64,000 bases of DNA from Clarireedia homoeocarpa (Eukaryota > Ascomycota > Leotiomycetes > Helotiales > Rutstroemiaceae): assembly GCA_001465935.1 (NCBI GenBank), contig LNKV01000001.1, forward strand, positions 1,147,448-1,211,447. The letters are read 5' to 3'. Below are positions 10,549-21,243 of the stretch, one piece after another (the first letter of the stretch is position 1; each line of letters starts with the position of its first letter). Position numbers and translations under genes: made by a program. A model generated the notes under the pieces. That model saw only the letters and a list, made by a program, of their open reading frames with translations. It did not search any database and was not told the DNA's origin.

Positions 10549-13543
10549 TCAACCCCGCCGTTTTGCAATTGGATTCACCATGTGGTCTTCGTCGTAGCCC
10601 CAATGTCTTTTGATACCACCTTCATACACACTAGCCACTGATTCTTGCCACATGCTGGGGCTGACAAAAGACGGGATGGGGGCTCCTGAATACTGTTGCG
10701 GGGGCATGGGTTGGGTGCCCGACGGAAGGTTCACATTTGGGAGGGATTGCATTTCGGAAAGGGTCGGGAGTTCTTGTGCACCTGAAGAGGGAGTTTTTAG
10801 AGGAGTTGTTTGGGAAGCAGAGCTGCTCGAAGTAGGAGGCGTACCGAAAGTGGAGTTCCATTGACTATAAGTAGAGTATATTAGTCTTCTGGTTTGCAAA
10901 AGGACCGAGCAAGATGCTTACTCAAAAATTCTTGTCGGATTCCATGAACTGTGGTCTGCCATTGAAACGCCACTCGCAATTGGAACAGAGGCTCTTTGGC
11001 CGGTGGCCATCATAACCAAAGACTGTACAGCGGGAGAGTCACTCTTCGTGTCTACGCCCCCTGCAGATATGGGTGGTGAAATGGGGTGGCTGGTATAACT
11101 GACTGATTGGTGCTCCAAATTTTGTTGGTCCATGGAAGTGGGATGCGATATCGATTGACGATAATGCTGTCCATGTAGTTGTTGAGGACTTGTGTTGGCC
11201 ACAGGACTTCCATACGGGAAAGACGGCTTCAAAACGAACGGTTTTCTAATGTCAGCCGAGAATGCTAATCGGAGTGACTCGATTTTCTGTTGCATATCCG
11301 GCATGGGCCATGAGTTTGTGCACTTTTCCAAGATCCTCATGTGTCGGGTGAAGTACTCCCGGGCATCTGAATTCAGATCCGGGTCTGGAGAGGTAATTGC
11401 GACCTAGGTTTCTTGTCAATGAACTCTTTGATTCACGGAAGTGCTCAATACGCACCAGATGTAGCACAGCACAGGTTAGAACGCAGTAGATCGTAAAATT
11501 GATACCTCGTTGCATGCACAATAAGCCTGTTAAACCAAAATGTTGCAATAGCGCTTCCTGGAGTCTGCACAAGTATTTCGCTGACGAATAACATATTAGC
11601 ATATGATGCTTCCATTCCCCGTCTACCACCTGAGAATCCATGAAAGTGAGTTGAGGTCTGTGCAGCATGATGATACTGAGGTAGTAGTAGCTGTGGAGAT
11701 TTCCAATGAAGTGAGTTGGTAGCCAAGGGGGTGATCCGTCACTAGGGAATTCAATTTGCAAGTCTGCTGGAAGGTCATTCATCCAAGTTTCGAAAGAGGG
11801 ATTTAGCTGCACAAAGTCTGGGTCGATACCCCATTCCTTCTTCTTCTTGATTCTGGCGTAGACATTGTTCATCCTGCGAACATTGCGAACAACGCGAGTA
11901 AGCCAGGTGAAATTTCGTGTGATGTTGAGTTCACTACTATCGAGACCGGCCCTAGGGATACTCAAATCCAGCGTCTCCATGTCAACAGAAAGATCGGTAC
12001 GGCCTATGACATATTAGATGGATCTTAGTGTCCAAAATTGGAATGATGAACCAACCTTGAGGAGATCCAATCATCAGTTCACAAACAAAAATCGTTTGCC
12101 ATATTCGAGTTTTGGTTATGCAATCGGCTAAATCAGCCCCACAAGGCCTGCCAGCTTTGTGCTCTTCGTAGTGCTCGTCGAGGCCTAAGTCTTTCGCCAT
12201 TTGAACACATGAAACCACGGTCATCCAAGAGCGATAGTAATATCCTCGCTTTGGAGCAGACTCTCTAGCTTTCAGTATTATTAGATTCGCCTGGAGTGTA
12301 CTCAGACGAGGTACGTCCATAAAAGCGTCGGCATGTTCTATAGAAGTTTAGCAAAATATTAAGCAGCAATATTTCGTGGGACGCACTTGAAGCAAGGGCG
12401 AGCCACTGATGCCCTTGCGCCGGCTCATCAACAAGCCGCCCTGCGATCGCAAAAATGGCCTCGAGTATAAGAGGTGAGATCACATCCCGATCTGTATGCC
12501 ATTGTTGATAAAACAACGGCTTGTTGAGTACAGGCACATATGGATGTACATTCGTGAAATACATGTCGAAATAGTGGAGAATGGTCTCTTCATCAGGAAG
12601 TAGCTCGGGTGGAATCCGTATTTTCAGATCCGGACCCGAAAGCGTAGGGGGCAAGTTGATTTTGTACTCATCAAGATCCTCGAAAGCTGGTTCCTCGGCC
12701 AAAGACTTGCCTTTATTTTTGCTAGTGAGGTAGGGCGCTTTTCCCTATTAGACTTATACACAGCAGGAATCCGACAAGATAACTCACCCGTTCCAGCTTC
12801 GTTCATCTTGAGCTCCCCAAGCAGATCGGCAATGTTTTGCCCGTATGGGTCTTGGTCAAAACTCTCTGGAGAATCATGTGTTTGTGGGTGAATTGGTGCA
12901 GCCGGATATACCGATTGTGGCGAATATTGTTGATGTTGATCGAGAGCACTGACAGGCGTTGCAAGACTATTATAATGCATGCGGGCGCTGGATGATCCTC
13001 CATACTGCACCGTTTGATACACATTGTTCGGGTCCGGGTAAGGAGGTTGATGTGTATAAATCGGAGTTACGTTCTTTGAAGGATTAGGACCGACCAGGTG
13101 CTGTTGTATCGGCACCTGCTGATGGTATTCTTCTTGACTGCTCGCACTGGCATCATATCCTACTCTCTCGGCTTCAAAACTTTGGTTGTTCGACTGGAAA
13201 TCGCGATCGTATGTCACCGTTGGTGGAACACAATGAAGTTTAAGTCGGATGCATGCAGAACAGGGCCAAGTATTTGTCGTTGCTGCGTCGCACTTTATTT
13301 TTCTCCGTCGACATCCCTCACAAGCCCGCATCACTACACAATGGTTAGTGCGAAATTGCGCATCTCAAGAGGCTCTCCTACCCTTCAAACGCTTATGTCG
13401 ATTGTGTTCGTCAACGAAGACATAGTCTAGAATCAATCAGCGATGCCACTCTGAGTGTCGCGCATCCGACAGGCAGTTTTCAACCTACTCTTCTGGTTTT
13501 CTCTTGGGCCAAAGTTATTTGGCGCAAAGGAAAAGCTCTGCAT
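10549..13543 (-). CDS. Zn2Cys6 binuclear-cluster transcription factor with fungal-trans domain
   Basis: An 874-residue regulator from eight exons (13543-13489, 13426-13382, 13333-12788, 12737-12387, 12337-12056, 12003-11456, 11403-10922, 10864-10549); the lengths sum to 2625 bases in frame. The zinc cluster is Cys38, 41, 48, 58, 61 and 68 (CX2CX6CX9CX2CX6C), preceded by a basic stretch HNRHKRLK at 26-33. Residues about 75-215 are Gln/Pro/Ser-rich. The middle-homology (fungal_trans) region spans roughly 260-600, including YYYRSWMTVVSCVQMAKDLG. The C-terminal 250 residues are Ser/Pro/Gln-rich and probably activating. It should bind CGG-type sites in the nucleus. I do not recognise the regulon, so no symbol is given. 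The 5' flank is unusually long (4.6 kb to the next gene), as often seen for regulators. Confidence 0.9.
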
Positions 13544-14466
13544 TTGTGAGCTTTGGGGGAGTAGCCTCCGCGTCCCAAGATCTCCAGACATCTGCTATGC
13601 TCTATGCGAAATTCTTCCGACAGCTTCGGGCACAATCCTTGAAGGTCGATTGATATCGGATTTATGGTTTCCTGATATCGACTTTAGAAAGCTGGGTTGG
13701 TGTGAAGCACCACGATATATTTTTTTTTTTGGAGCGAATTATGAGATAGGTAAGGCGTCGTAAAACCCCGAGGTATGCCTGGCGGTCTCCGGGTGAGGGG
13801 GTGCAATTTGACACCGGAATTAAAGCGCTCTGATGGGAATTTGGTCGCAGGGACTCGAGGGTAAGAGGCTTAGTGTTTTGGGTAACGGTACGGAGTGTCG
13901 AAGACCAAGATTATCGAGAAGTGAAACTGTAAGAGGCGACCAGTTAGGATCAGCTAGCTATCTATATTTGAAGTCGTCGTAAGTAGCACACGATGCGCCT
14001 ACCTTCAGATGATCCACCGAACCAATTGTCTGAGACGGGGAAAATGATGCCCATGCAAAACCGAATGATCTAATGGGTTTCTTCCAGAGAAATTGAAAGT
14101 GGTATGTGCCGGGTTCTGAAGGTGTGAAGCGTAAAGGGAAAAAAATGATAAAACTGTTGTCGGCCAAGAGTGCAAGTACTCGAGTAGTCGTGTAAGTAGT
14201 CTCTCGGTGAATAGAATAGTGCTAGGTAGGTGCAGGTGTAGGTAGGTAGGTAGGTACACGGTACTTGGTTGTGCTTGGGCAAAGGGCAGAAAGCAAAAGG
14301 CAAAGAGCATACATCAGCCGGTAGCTAGTACGAAGGAGTTGCCGCCTCCTGGTAATCCAGTCCCATAAAGCAGTAGTCGTAGCTAGTCCGCACACTCAAA
14401 CCAGCAATTGATTTGTTTCTGCGGATGGCGCCATGAGATTGAACTACGGGTACCTAGACTGGTGGG

Positions 14467-14535
14467 TGCTGATGCTGGTGCTGGTGCTGGTGCTGGTGCT
14501 GGTGCTGCTGGTGCTGGTGCTGGTGCTGGTGCTGG
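14467..14535 (+). repeat. GCTGGT hexanucleotide microsatellite
   Basis: About eleven copies of GCTGGT with one internal triplet slip (GCTGCTGGT). Read on the minus strand it encodes an Ala-Pro run, but there is no support for translation. Confidence 0.9.
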
Positions 14536-14947
14536 CGAAATACGAAATACGGTGGAAGCATCAATCAAGATAGTGCAAGTAAGTGGTTCGAAGCTTCCAA
14601 GGACAGGAACATTCTTCCAGAATTTCTACGTCTTAATGCGTTAGGCGCTATGGATGGCACCACAGATGTACATATGTAGGTTCAGGGCGGGTCATGATGC
14701 AGTGCAATTCTGAGAGAGAGATGATCGATCCCTAGTGGCTTCTTCGGGGGGGCAAGGCATGGGATACGGGCAAGGGTGGTGTACTCCGTAAGTACTAAGT
14801 ACTTGGGTGCTTGGATAATTGGGTGTGCGAGCATAGACTGCAGTGCAGTTCCCAGCTTTTCCTTTGCCTCATGCAGGTGGTGGTGGCCATGGTGAAGGAG
14901 GGACTAAACGGGTATGGGGGTTAAGGCACGGAAGGTACGAAGTACCA

Positions 14948-14982
14948 AGTACACAGTACACAGTACACAGTACACAGTACAC
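14948..14982 (+). repeat. AGTACAC heptamer tandem repeat
   Basis: Five exact head-to-tail copies of AGTACAC. Further GTAC-containing words flank it on the left. Confidence 0.92.
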
Positions 14983-15355
14983 AGGAATCAGTAATCAAGC
15001 AAGCCATGGTCTGACAAGAAAAAGTAATGAGACCCGCAACCCATGGGCTTCTGGGTGCGAGGTAGGGTATGCCGGGAAAGTAATAGCAGGGAAGTCGAAA
15101 CGACTTCACAGGTGCATGCATTTCCCCAAATCCCGGTCAGAAATGCCACCTACTAGGTATCTTTGGGAAGGACAACAAAAGAGAATCGAGAAAGATTGTT
15201 GGGCCGGCTGTCACATTGGGAAGCTTCTGATGCCTTATCTATGAGCTCGACGGGATACCAGAAAGGCCTAAAAGGCTTCAACTGTGTCTAATGTTATGGC
15301 TGACGTTTCTACCTGTACAGTATCTTGAGGCCCCGTCTTCTGTTGTTCTAAGATT

Positions 15356-15401
15356 CCTAAGATGAGAGGACCTAAAGTCCTAAGATGAGAGGACCTAAAG
15401 T
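15356..15401 (+). repeat. 23 bp perfect tandem duplication
   Basis: Two identical 23 bp units (15356-15378 and 15379-15401), each running from CCTAAGATGAG to CCTAAAGT. This looks like a recent slippage or local duplication. Confidence 0.9.
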
Positions 15402-15514
15402 CCGAGTCGCTATATTGGTAATAATGCAACAAGGCCAGCCCCTCTTTTTGTCTTTTCTGTCAGCTATCATGATCATGAATTTAATGTGCCATACCTACAA
15501 CAGTAGAGGCAAGT

Positions 15515-15540
15515 CCCCCCCCCCCCCCCCCTTCCCCCCC
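15515..15540 (+). repeat. poly-C tract
   Basis: Seventeen C residues (15515-15531), two T, then seven more C. Length is likely unstable and prone to sequencing error. Confidence 0.9.
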
Positions 15541-18141
15541 TTCATTCGGGCTCTTTGGCCGTACGGGCGCTGCCGACCTTTCCATCCCTTTCATGCTCAC
15601 ATATCTTTTCAGTGCTCTGCGTTTTCCGGAACCTGCTGGATAATCCTTACCATCCTGTGCGATCCCAAGGGCGAAACTGCTTCGTGGTGGGACAGATTGT
15701 AAGATACATCCAATCCGACCGAATCACAGAGACCTCGGCCGGATAATGGCAAACACGGGGTCTTGGAACTCTCCCTGCGGTTTCAAAGGAGAATGTTGCC
15801 GCAATGTGAAAGCTCCTGCAGTTAGAGATTGCTGTGAGAGTGGTCCTGAAGTCTGTGATGCTAGAGATCATTTCATCCATGTGAAACAGTGACAGAGAGC
15901 AGTTATCATTCTGTCACCCGTCCCATATCCGCTCCTGATCGCTGAAACTCCAAAATCAATCTACACTATGGGCGCTTGGGTGGGTTTGTTGCGGATCTCG
16001 AAGTAACCTTTTGCTTGCTACCTGTCAAGAACATTACTAAAGTAAGTGTCCAGGTCCTCTGCGGTGGAGCTGTGAGCAAATGGCCCGGGGTAGGTAGCAA
16101 TTTCTGAAGGTACGGTAGTACTAAGGTACTTAAGCTGTCTATGCCTTTCGACCAACGGCATATGTTCTCTGCTAAAAAGTACAAAGTACGCCATTAGGAC
16201 TCGGCAAAAACATGCTGCCTAAGGTATAAAGGGCTAACGCGGCAAATGGGAACGGCAGTGTCTCGGTGGTTTCTTACAAAGCCAGAAAATCGATAGATGA
16301 AGATCTTTTCCGCTCGTTCTCTTGATGTGGAGGGCTCGGGGGGGCTCGGGGGGGGGCTCGGTATAACAATATGAAGAGTTTCCGATATCCGCCAACGAAG
16401 TGGCCGCTCCTTGGGAGTCACGAAGTAGGTACTTGATAAGATTACTGAACCAAGACGAGTAATAAGTGTTCGGATTGTCGCACTTGCGCGTGGCGGTGAG
16501 AACGGAAGACGTTCTTTTCCTCCAGACAACAGAACATGCTGCATCCGTCACTGGTCTCGCATATTTTCCAATATTTTCAGCATCTTTCCAGCATCTTTCC
16601 AGCATCTGGCCCCATGGTGAAGATTCTTTTTAGATAATGAGTGGATCCTCAAGTACTTGTACAGGCACAGCTTTGGTTGTGCACTTACCAAGAATAACAA
16701 ATCAATGATCAACAGGCAAGCCCTATCCAACGATAAATACCTGCCCCGCAAACACTATATACCATGCAGAGCTAGACTGTGACCAGCCCCAGAAAAGGTG
16801 ACCGGTTAAGATGTCTCAAGCAAAATGTACTAAAAGTAGGATGCTCTTGCCAGCAAGTGCAGCGAACAATGCATATGCGGGTTCTTTACCAATGCTTTTT
16901 GGACGAGTCAAAGATCAGACGTTTTTGAGCTCACTCTGTTCCGCCGCAAGCCTTCAGCCAAGGAACCAGATAGGAGTTTCCCGACAACTTGGGTCAATAT
17001 GAAATTGTACTCAGGCCTCCTAAAGACTTTTCTCCGTGCGGAAGGGAAGACATGCTTTGAATGACGCCCCTACCTCTCAGTATGGGATTGTCCATTGCCT
17101 TTATGCCTCGGAGTCTTCAATATCGATCCACGTGAGCCATGCGACCCGACCCGTAATGTAATGATCCTTCAATTGCTCTAGTGCTCTAGTATCAAGACAG
17201 AGAGGTCAAGACTTCAATATGTAGCAGCAGCAGCACTTCGTAATAACTGCCAAGCGTCCCGCGCTGTTGTAAATAGTAACGTTAACCGAAGAGGAAGGGG
17301 GACAGTTGAGACAATCCCGTCGCGACGTCAATTGCAGACCCCATTCGAACAACCGATGTCATAAATACAGTAATTGGCTTAACTATGGGTACTTTGTACT
17401 TCCGTACATACGGTAGGAGTGGTCCATTGCTGTCTCAAAAACCACGCGCACAAGGAGTGAGATGAACCACGTCAAAGATCTTCCGGAACGGGACATAGCA
17501 CGGTAAGGGATGTTTCCATACGCAGGATCGTCATGGGCTGCAGCTGGCTCGTGCTTGTTGATCTCAACTCTCAATCGAGTTACGAGTATGGATGAACTCC
17601 TGAGCTGCATCTGGACTTCCAAATTATTCTAGCCATCGGTCGCTGCAGCAAAATTTTCGGCATTAGACAAAAGGTCCCAAAGGCCTCCCGCTCGTACTGT
17701 GAGCGGCGCACATTTCTGTTCCATAGTCTGGGAAATTTCGGTAAATGTTGTAGCAGAGCACCAATTTGGATGTACTTCGTAAAATGTCACCAAGCTAAAT
17801 AAAGAATTTGAAGATTGTTACTGATTCGTGTTCATAGATCGTCGCGTGGAAGTTGACTCGAAATAGTTCTATTAGTAATCAGACTACTCGCCGCCTTAGG
17901 CATTGCATTTATCCCACCACGCCCACCACACCCACTTCGTCATTATCGATAATGAAATCTTCAGATTTGCCATGCACAACGACACGCAACGCTGTCCTCT
18001 GCGCCTTCCGCTACGTGAATTGTACTCCCACTTACCGGTGTCTAGCAATCTTATTCGATTCGGAAACACCCAAGAAGACGGCTACCAGTATTCGTCAAGA
18101 CTCTACTCTTCCCACTCACCGACCAAGTCCCCTCGCCGAAC

Positions 18142-18931
18142 ATGTCGATTAGTACGGAAATACAAAATGCGAATCCTACGATTTTAAGTGTATCTGAAAT
18201 CCCTCGCCGGAGGGAAAGGCGCAAGGCCCGGGATTTCTCTGCCAAGAAGCAAGGGATCCAAAGCATCTTAATGGCAAAACCAAGCTACGCCATGGATCCC
18301 TTCTACATGTCAGACTTCTCAGATGCAGAATCTGACGACTCTACTGTGGAACCGATAGATGAGCAAGAAATCTATGGTATACACTCTCCTCTCCTCTCTT
18401 TGTCCCTTATTCCTTTGAGTCTTTAATACTTGAATAAACATGCCGCGTGCCCAATTGTGGCCGAATCAATTTCCTGCAATTCGTACTCAACTTGAGTCGA
18501 CCTCTCAGCAATGACCACAAGTGCCCTGTCACCTCACTGACACTTTTGCAGACTTGATCGCGCCAATATCCGATCCCGAGCATCCCCTTTCACTAGAGTC
18601 ACTTGGAGTGGTCAAGCTCGAAGATGTGCATCTTGTATCGCCTCCCGACCTGACAAACCCTGCTGCCCTTTCGCGTGTTCTTGTTGAGTTAACACCTACG
18701 GTGTCTCATTGTTCCCTAGCGACTGTCATTGGACTAGGCGTCCGAGTACGTTTGGAACAAGCGTTGCCGCCAAGTTACCGCGTCGAAGTAAAGATTAAGA
18801 AGGATACACATAGCCAAGCAGCCGAGGTCAATAAGCAACTTGCGGATAAAGAACGTGTTGCAGCTGCACTTGAAAACGCAAATCTCATGAAACTATTACG
18901 GAAGATGATGAAAACTTGTCTGGACGAGTAA
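18142..18931 (+). CDS. CIA2: Cia2/MIP18 family protein, cytosolic Fe-S cluster targeting
   Basis: A 204-residue protein from exons 18142-18376 and 18552-18931. The DUF59/MIP18 domain starts at the exon join with DLIAPISDPEHPLSLE (79-94). It carries the hallmark HCS with Cys132 in VSHCSLATVIGL, and ends with VNKQLADKERVAAALEN, typical of FAM96/Cia2. In yeast and human this protein works with Cia1 and Met18/MMS19 to deliver Fe-S clusters to cytosolic and nuclear apoproteins. The N-terminal 78 residues are low-complexity and acidic (DAESDDSTVEPIDEQEIY), as in fungal homologues. No organelle signal is seen. The start at 18142 is favoured because the next residues are conserved in style and an upstream stop limits extension. 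Confidence 0.93.
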
Positions 18932-21243
18932 CGCTCTATTACCCGAATATCGATGTTAAAAGGATTCTCCTACCGAGTCGTCATAAACTTTCGTCGCACT
19001 GTATGCGGGAAAGCTGCTGCCTTATTTCAGATATGGGCTCACCTCACGTCTCAGGCATCGCCCGTATTTGGCCGTGCCTTTGTCCTGTCTAGGAAAGCTT
19101 AGGGACATGTCGTCGTTACGGAATCAGCTGGTCCAGTTACAGCCATGTGCTTTGATCGTTACTTGCCATTATGTGCATGGTGTGAAAGCTCGTCCACCTG
19201 TGCCATACTATGGAACTTGTATCCCGTTGTCGAAGACTACTACAAACACAATTCTATCATGATCAGATCGCCATTCAAGCGAGGCAGTCTTGGTAGACTA
19301 ATTAAAATTACCAATAACAATGCTGCTATTACTATTGTTGTTTCCACATGTCAAATTCACCCCCTGATAAACCGTCCATTTCGCCGGAGTAAGCGACTAT
19401 CGTATATCGAATAATTATATCCAATCAAAGCCTACCTTCCGTGGGCCTCCAGATCCCCACAATGCGCATCCGGTCAGCTTACCAGAGTCTTCATCCCCCA
19501 ATGTCACTACCCCCACAAAGAGCTTTCGACCAGAACAAGCCCTCAAACTCCAGCCATCTCCACTTCAACCCATTCCCTCCCTTTTCGAATTTCAACTTCG
19601 TCAACTCCCAACCACCTTTCACATCTACGAGTGCAACCTATCTATGGCTTTGGGCGCTGTAGGGCTTACGTAGCCCCTGGCCTCACTATTCCCTTTCACG
19701 GTTGCTGGTAAGAATTCACAATTCTTCCCACACATGGAAGAAGAAGTAACCTACCTGCACGACATCCATTCAAAGGTCTATTGTTAAATCAGGTTTCGGG
19801 TACCCCCAACATGAGATAAGCATATTAAGTCATATCTGGGATGATCTAGAACAATTCCCTTACGTGTTTAATATCAAGTAACTGTTTTTTTTTATTTCCT
19901 TTTTCTCTCACCCCCACAGACACTGGTTGATCTTTCCCACTCTCCTTATCCAACAGATTTTAGACGATCGCAACAGGATCACTCATATAATTCCTTAAAG
20001 AGGAAAATCTCCATTTCTCCAGAAATCATCAAATTGGTCTAGACTTTGGTGAGAAACTACATTGGCCCGTTCGTTTGCTATTAGCATTTTGAGTATCCCT
20101 CAACCCACAATTTCTCCCTTCAGGCTATTACCCCAACTTCCTAGTCGTAGTTCCTTGATCTCAAAAGGCTCATTGACTACGCCTCTGTTAATGGCAGAGT
20201 AGTAAATCTTGAGCTACACAGTACTGTAGGTTCCCTACGTACAGCCTTGCGGCACGTACGGTACGTAGGAAATAGCATCACATCCCTTACCGTAGATAGT
20301 CATTGAAATATTGCAGATCGGCAACACCGAGCCGCATAGATGTTTACGTTGCGATTGCAATCCATCCATCCATCCTTTCCCTTCCATCTACGGGTGGTTA
20401 TCAACCAACGTACCTAATTGTTGATTGTTGCTCACCAGACAAGGTCGCTCGCTGCACGAAGGAACCACACACGGAATATTATTTGCCCCACTAGCCTGCC
20501 CCTTGCGCTTGCGGGTCGACCAAACAAACAATGCATCATCACGAATATGTGATGTGATGAACGACCAAAAATACCTTATATCAATCAAATTAGTCCTATT
20601 TTTCCACATAATACGAGATCATGCCACTGGTTTGTAAAGATGACAATACATTTTTCCATTCACACAGCTTTGTAACACTTACCCTACGCAACCGCAACCG
20701 GTTTATATTTCCCATCGTTTCAGTAGATGTGAATGCCAAGACGTAGCGTGCGTCTTCTATTTTCCTTACGGGTATCGGAACACCGACCTGGCTATCGACA
20801 CAACATGGCTTAGTTCAGGTGAGGTGAGGTGCAGTGATTAGGAGAAATGCATGTATCTCATGCATGTAACCTACCTATCTGTCTGCAAGCGGCGAAGCCA
20901 TCCAACCTACGCACATGCGCAGATATCATAAACTCAGATACCGCGGTAAATAAAAAATTAAAAATAAGCGATGCAAGTGTTTCATTCATTTACTTTGTTG
21001 GACGTGTGCGTATACACGGACAAATTACTTAAATTTTGATTTATTTGAGACCGAAACGCCACCAACTGATACTCTTAGATGTCTTGGAACGAAGTTGAGG
21101 ATGTAGGAGAACAGACTGCTCACTCGCGTAACGGAGTGCTAGGACCTAAGATTCAAGCCCCAGTAACTCCAAAAATGAGTGATTGATCGATAAATACGCG
21201 TCACAGTTTCACATCACTGATGCGCGGTCCCCATGCAATGCGT
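18932..21243. other. convergent intergenic region
   Basis: This 2.3 kb lies between the Cia2 stop and the Snu114 stop. No gene can be supported. An unusually long stop-free plus-strand stretch without a start codon lies at about 19371-19673 (see findings). GTAC-rich palindromic words occur at about 20230-20275. No tRNA-like cloverleaf was noticed by eye. Confidence 0.5.

Larger units (their letters stand above)
13544..18141. other. long gene-poor, repeat-rich intergenic region
   Basis: This 4.6 kb separates two divergently transcribed genes. Many small open frames exist but none has a recognisable domain or plausible intron pattern. It is rich in simple repeats (listed separately) and in GTAC-containing palindromes. 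The first part is presumably promoter and 5' leader of the transcription-factor gene. Confidence 0.6.

Noticed and set aside
13958..14310. Minus-strand frame with a hydrophobic start resembling a secreted peptide
   Set aside because: Rest of the frame has no cysteine pattern or domain and shifts into repeat sequence (GTAGGTAG run).
14383..14644. Ala/Pro and Ala/Gly repeat proteins on the two strands
   Set aside because: Both are translations of the GCTGGT microsatellite.
16194..16605. Two overlapping minus-strand frames over 115 codons
   Set aside because: They overlap in different frames, contain the G-rich repeat and match no family.
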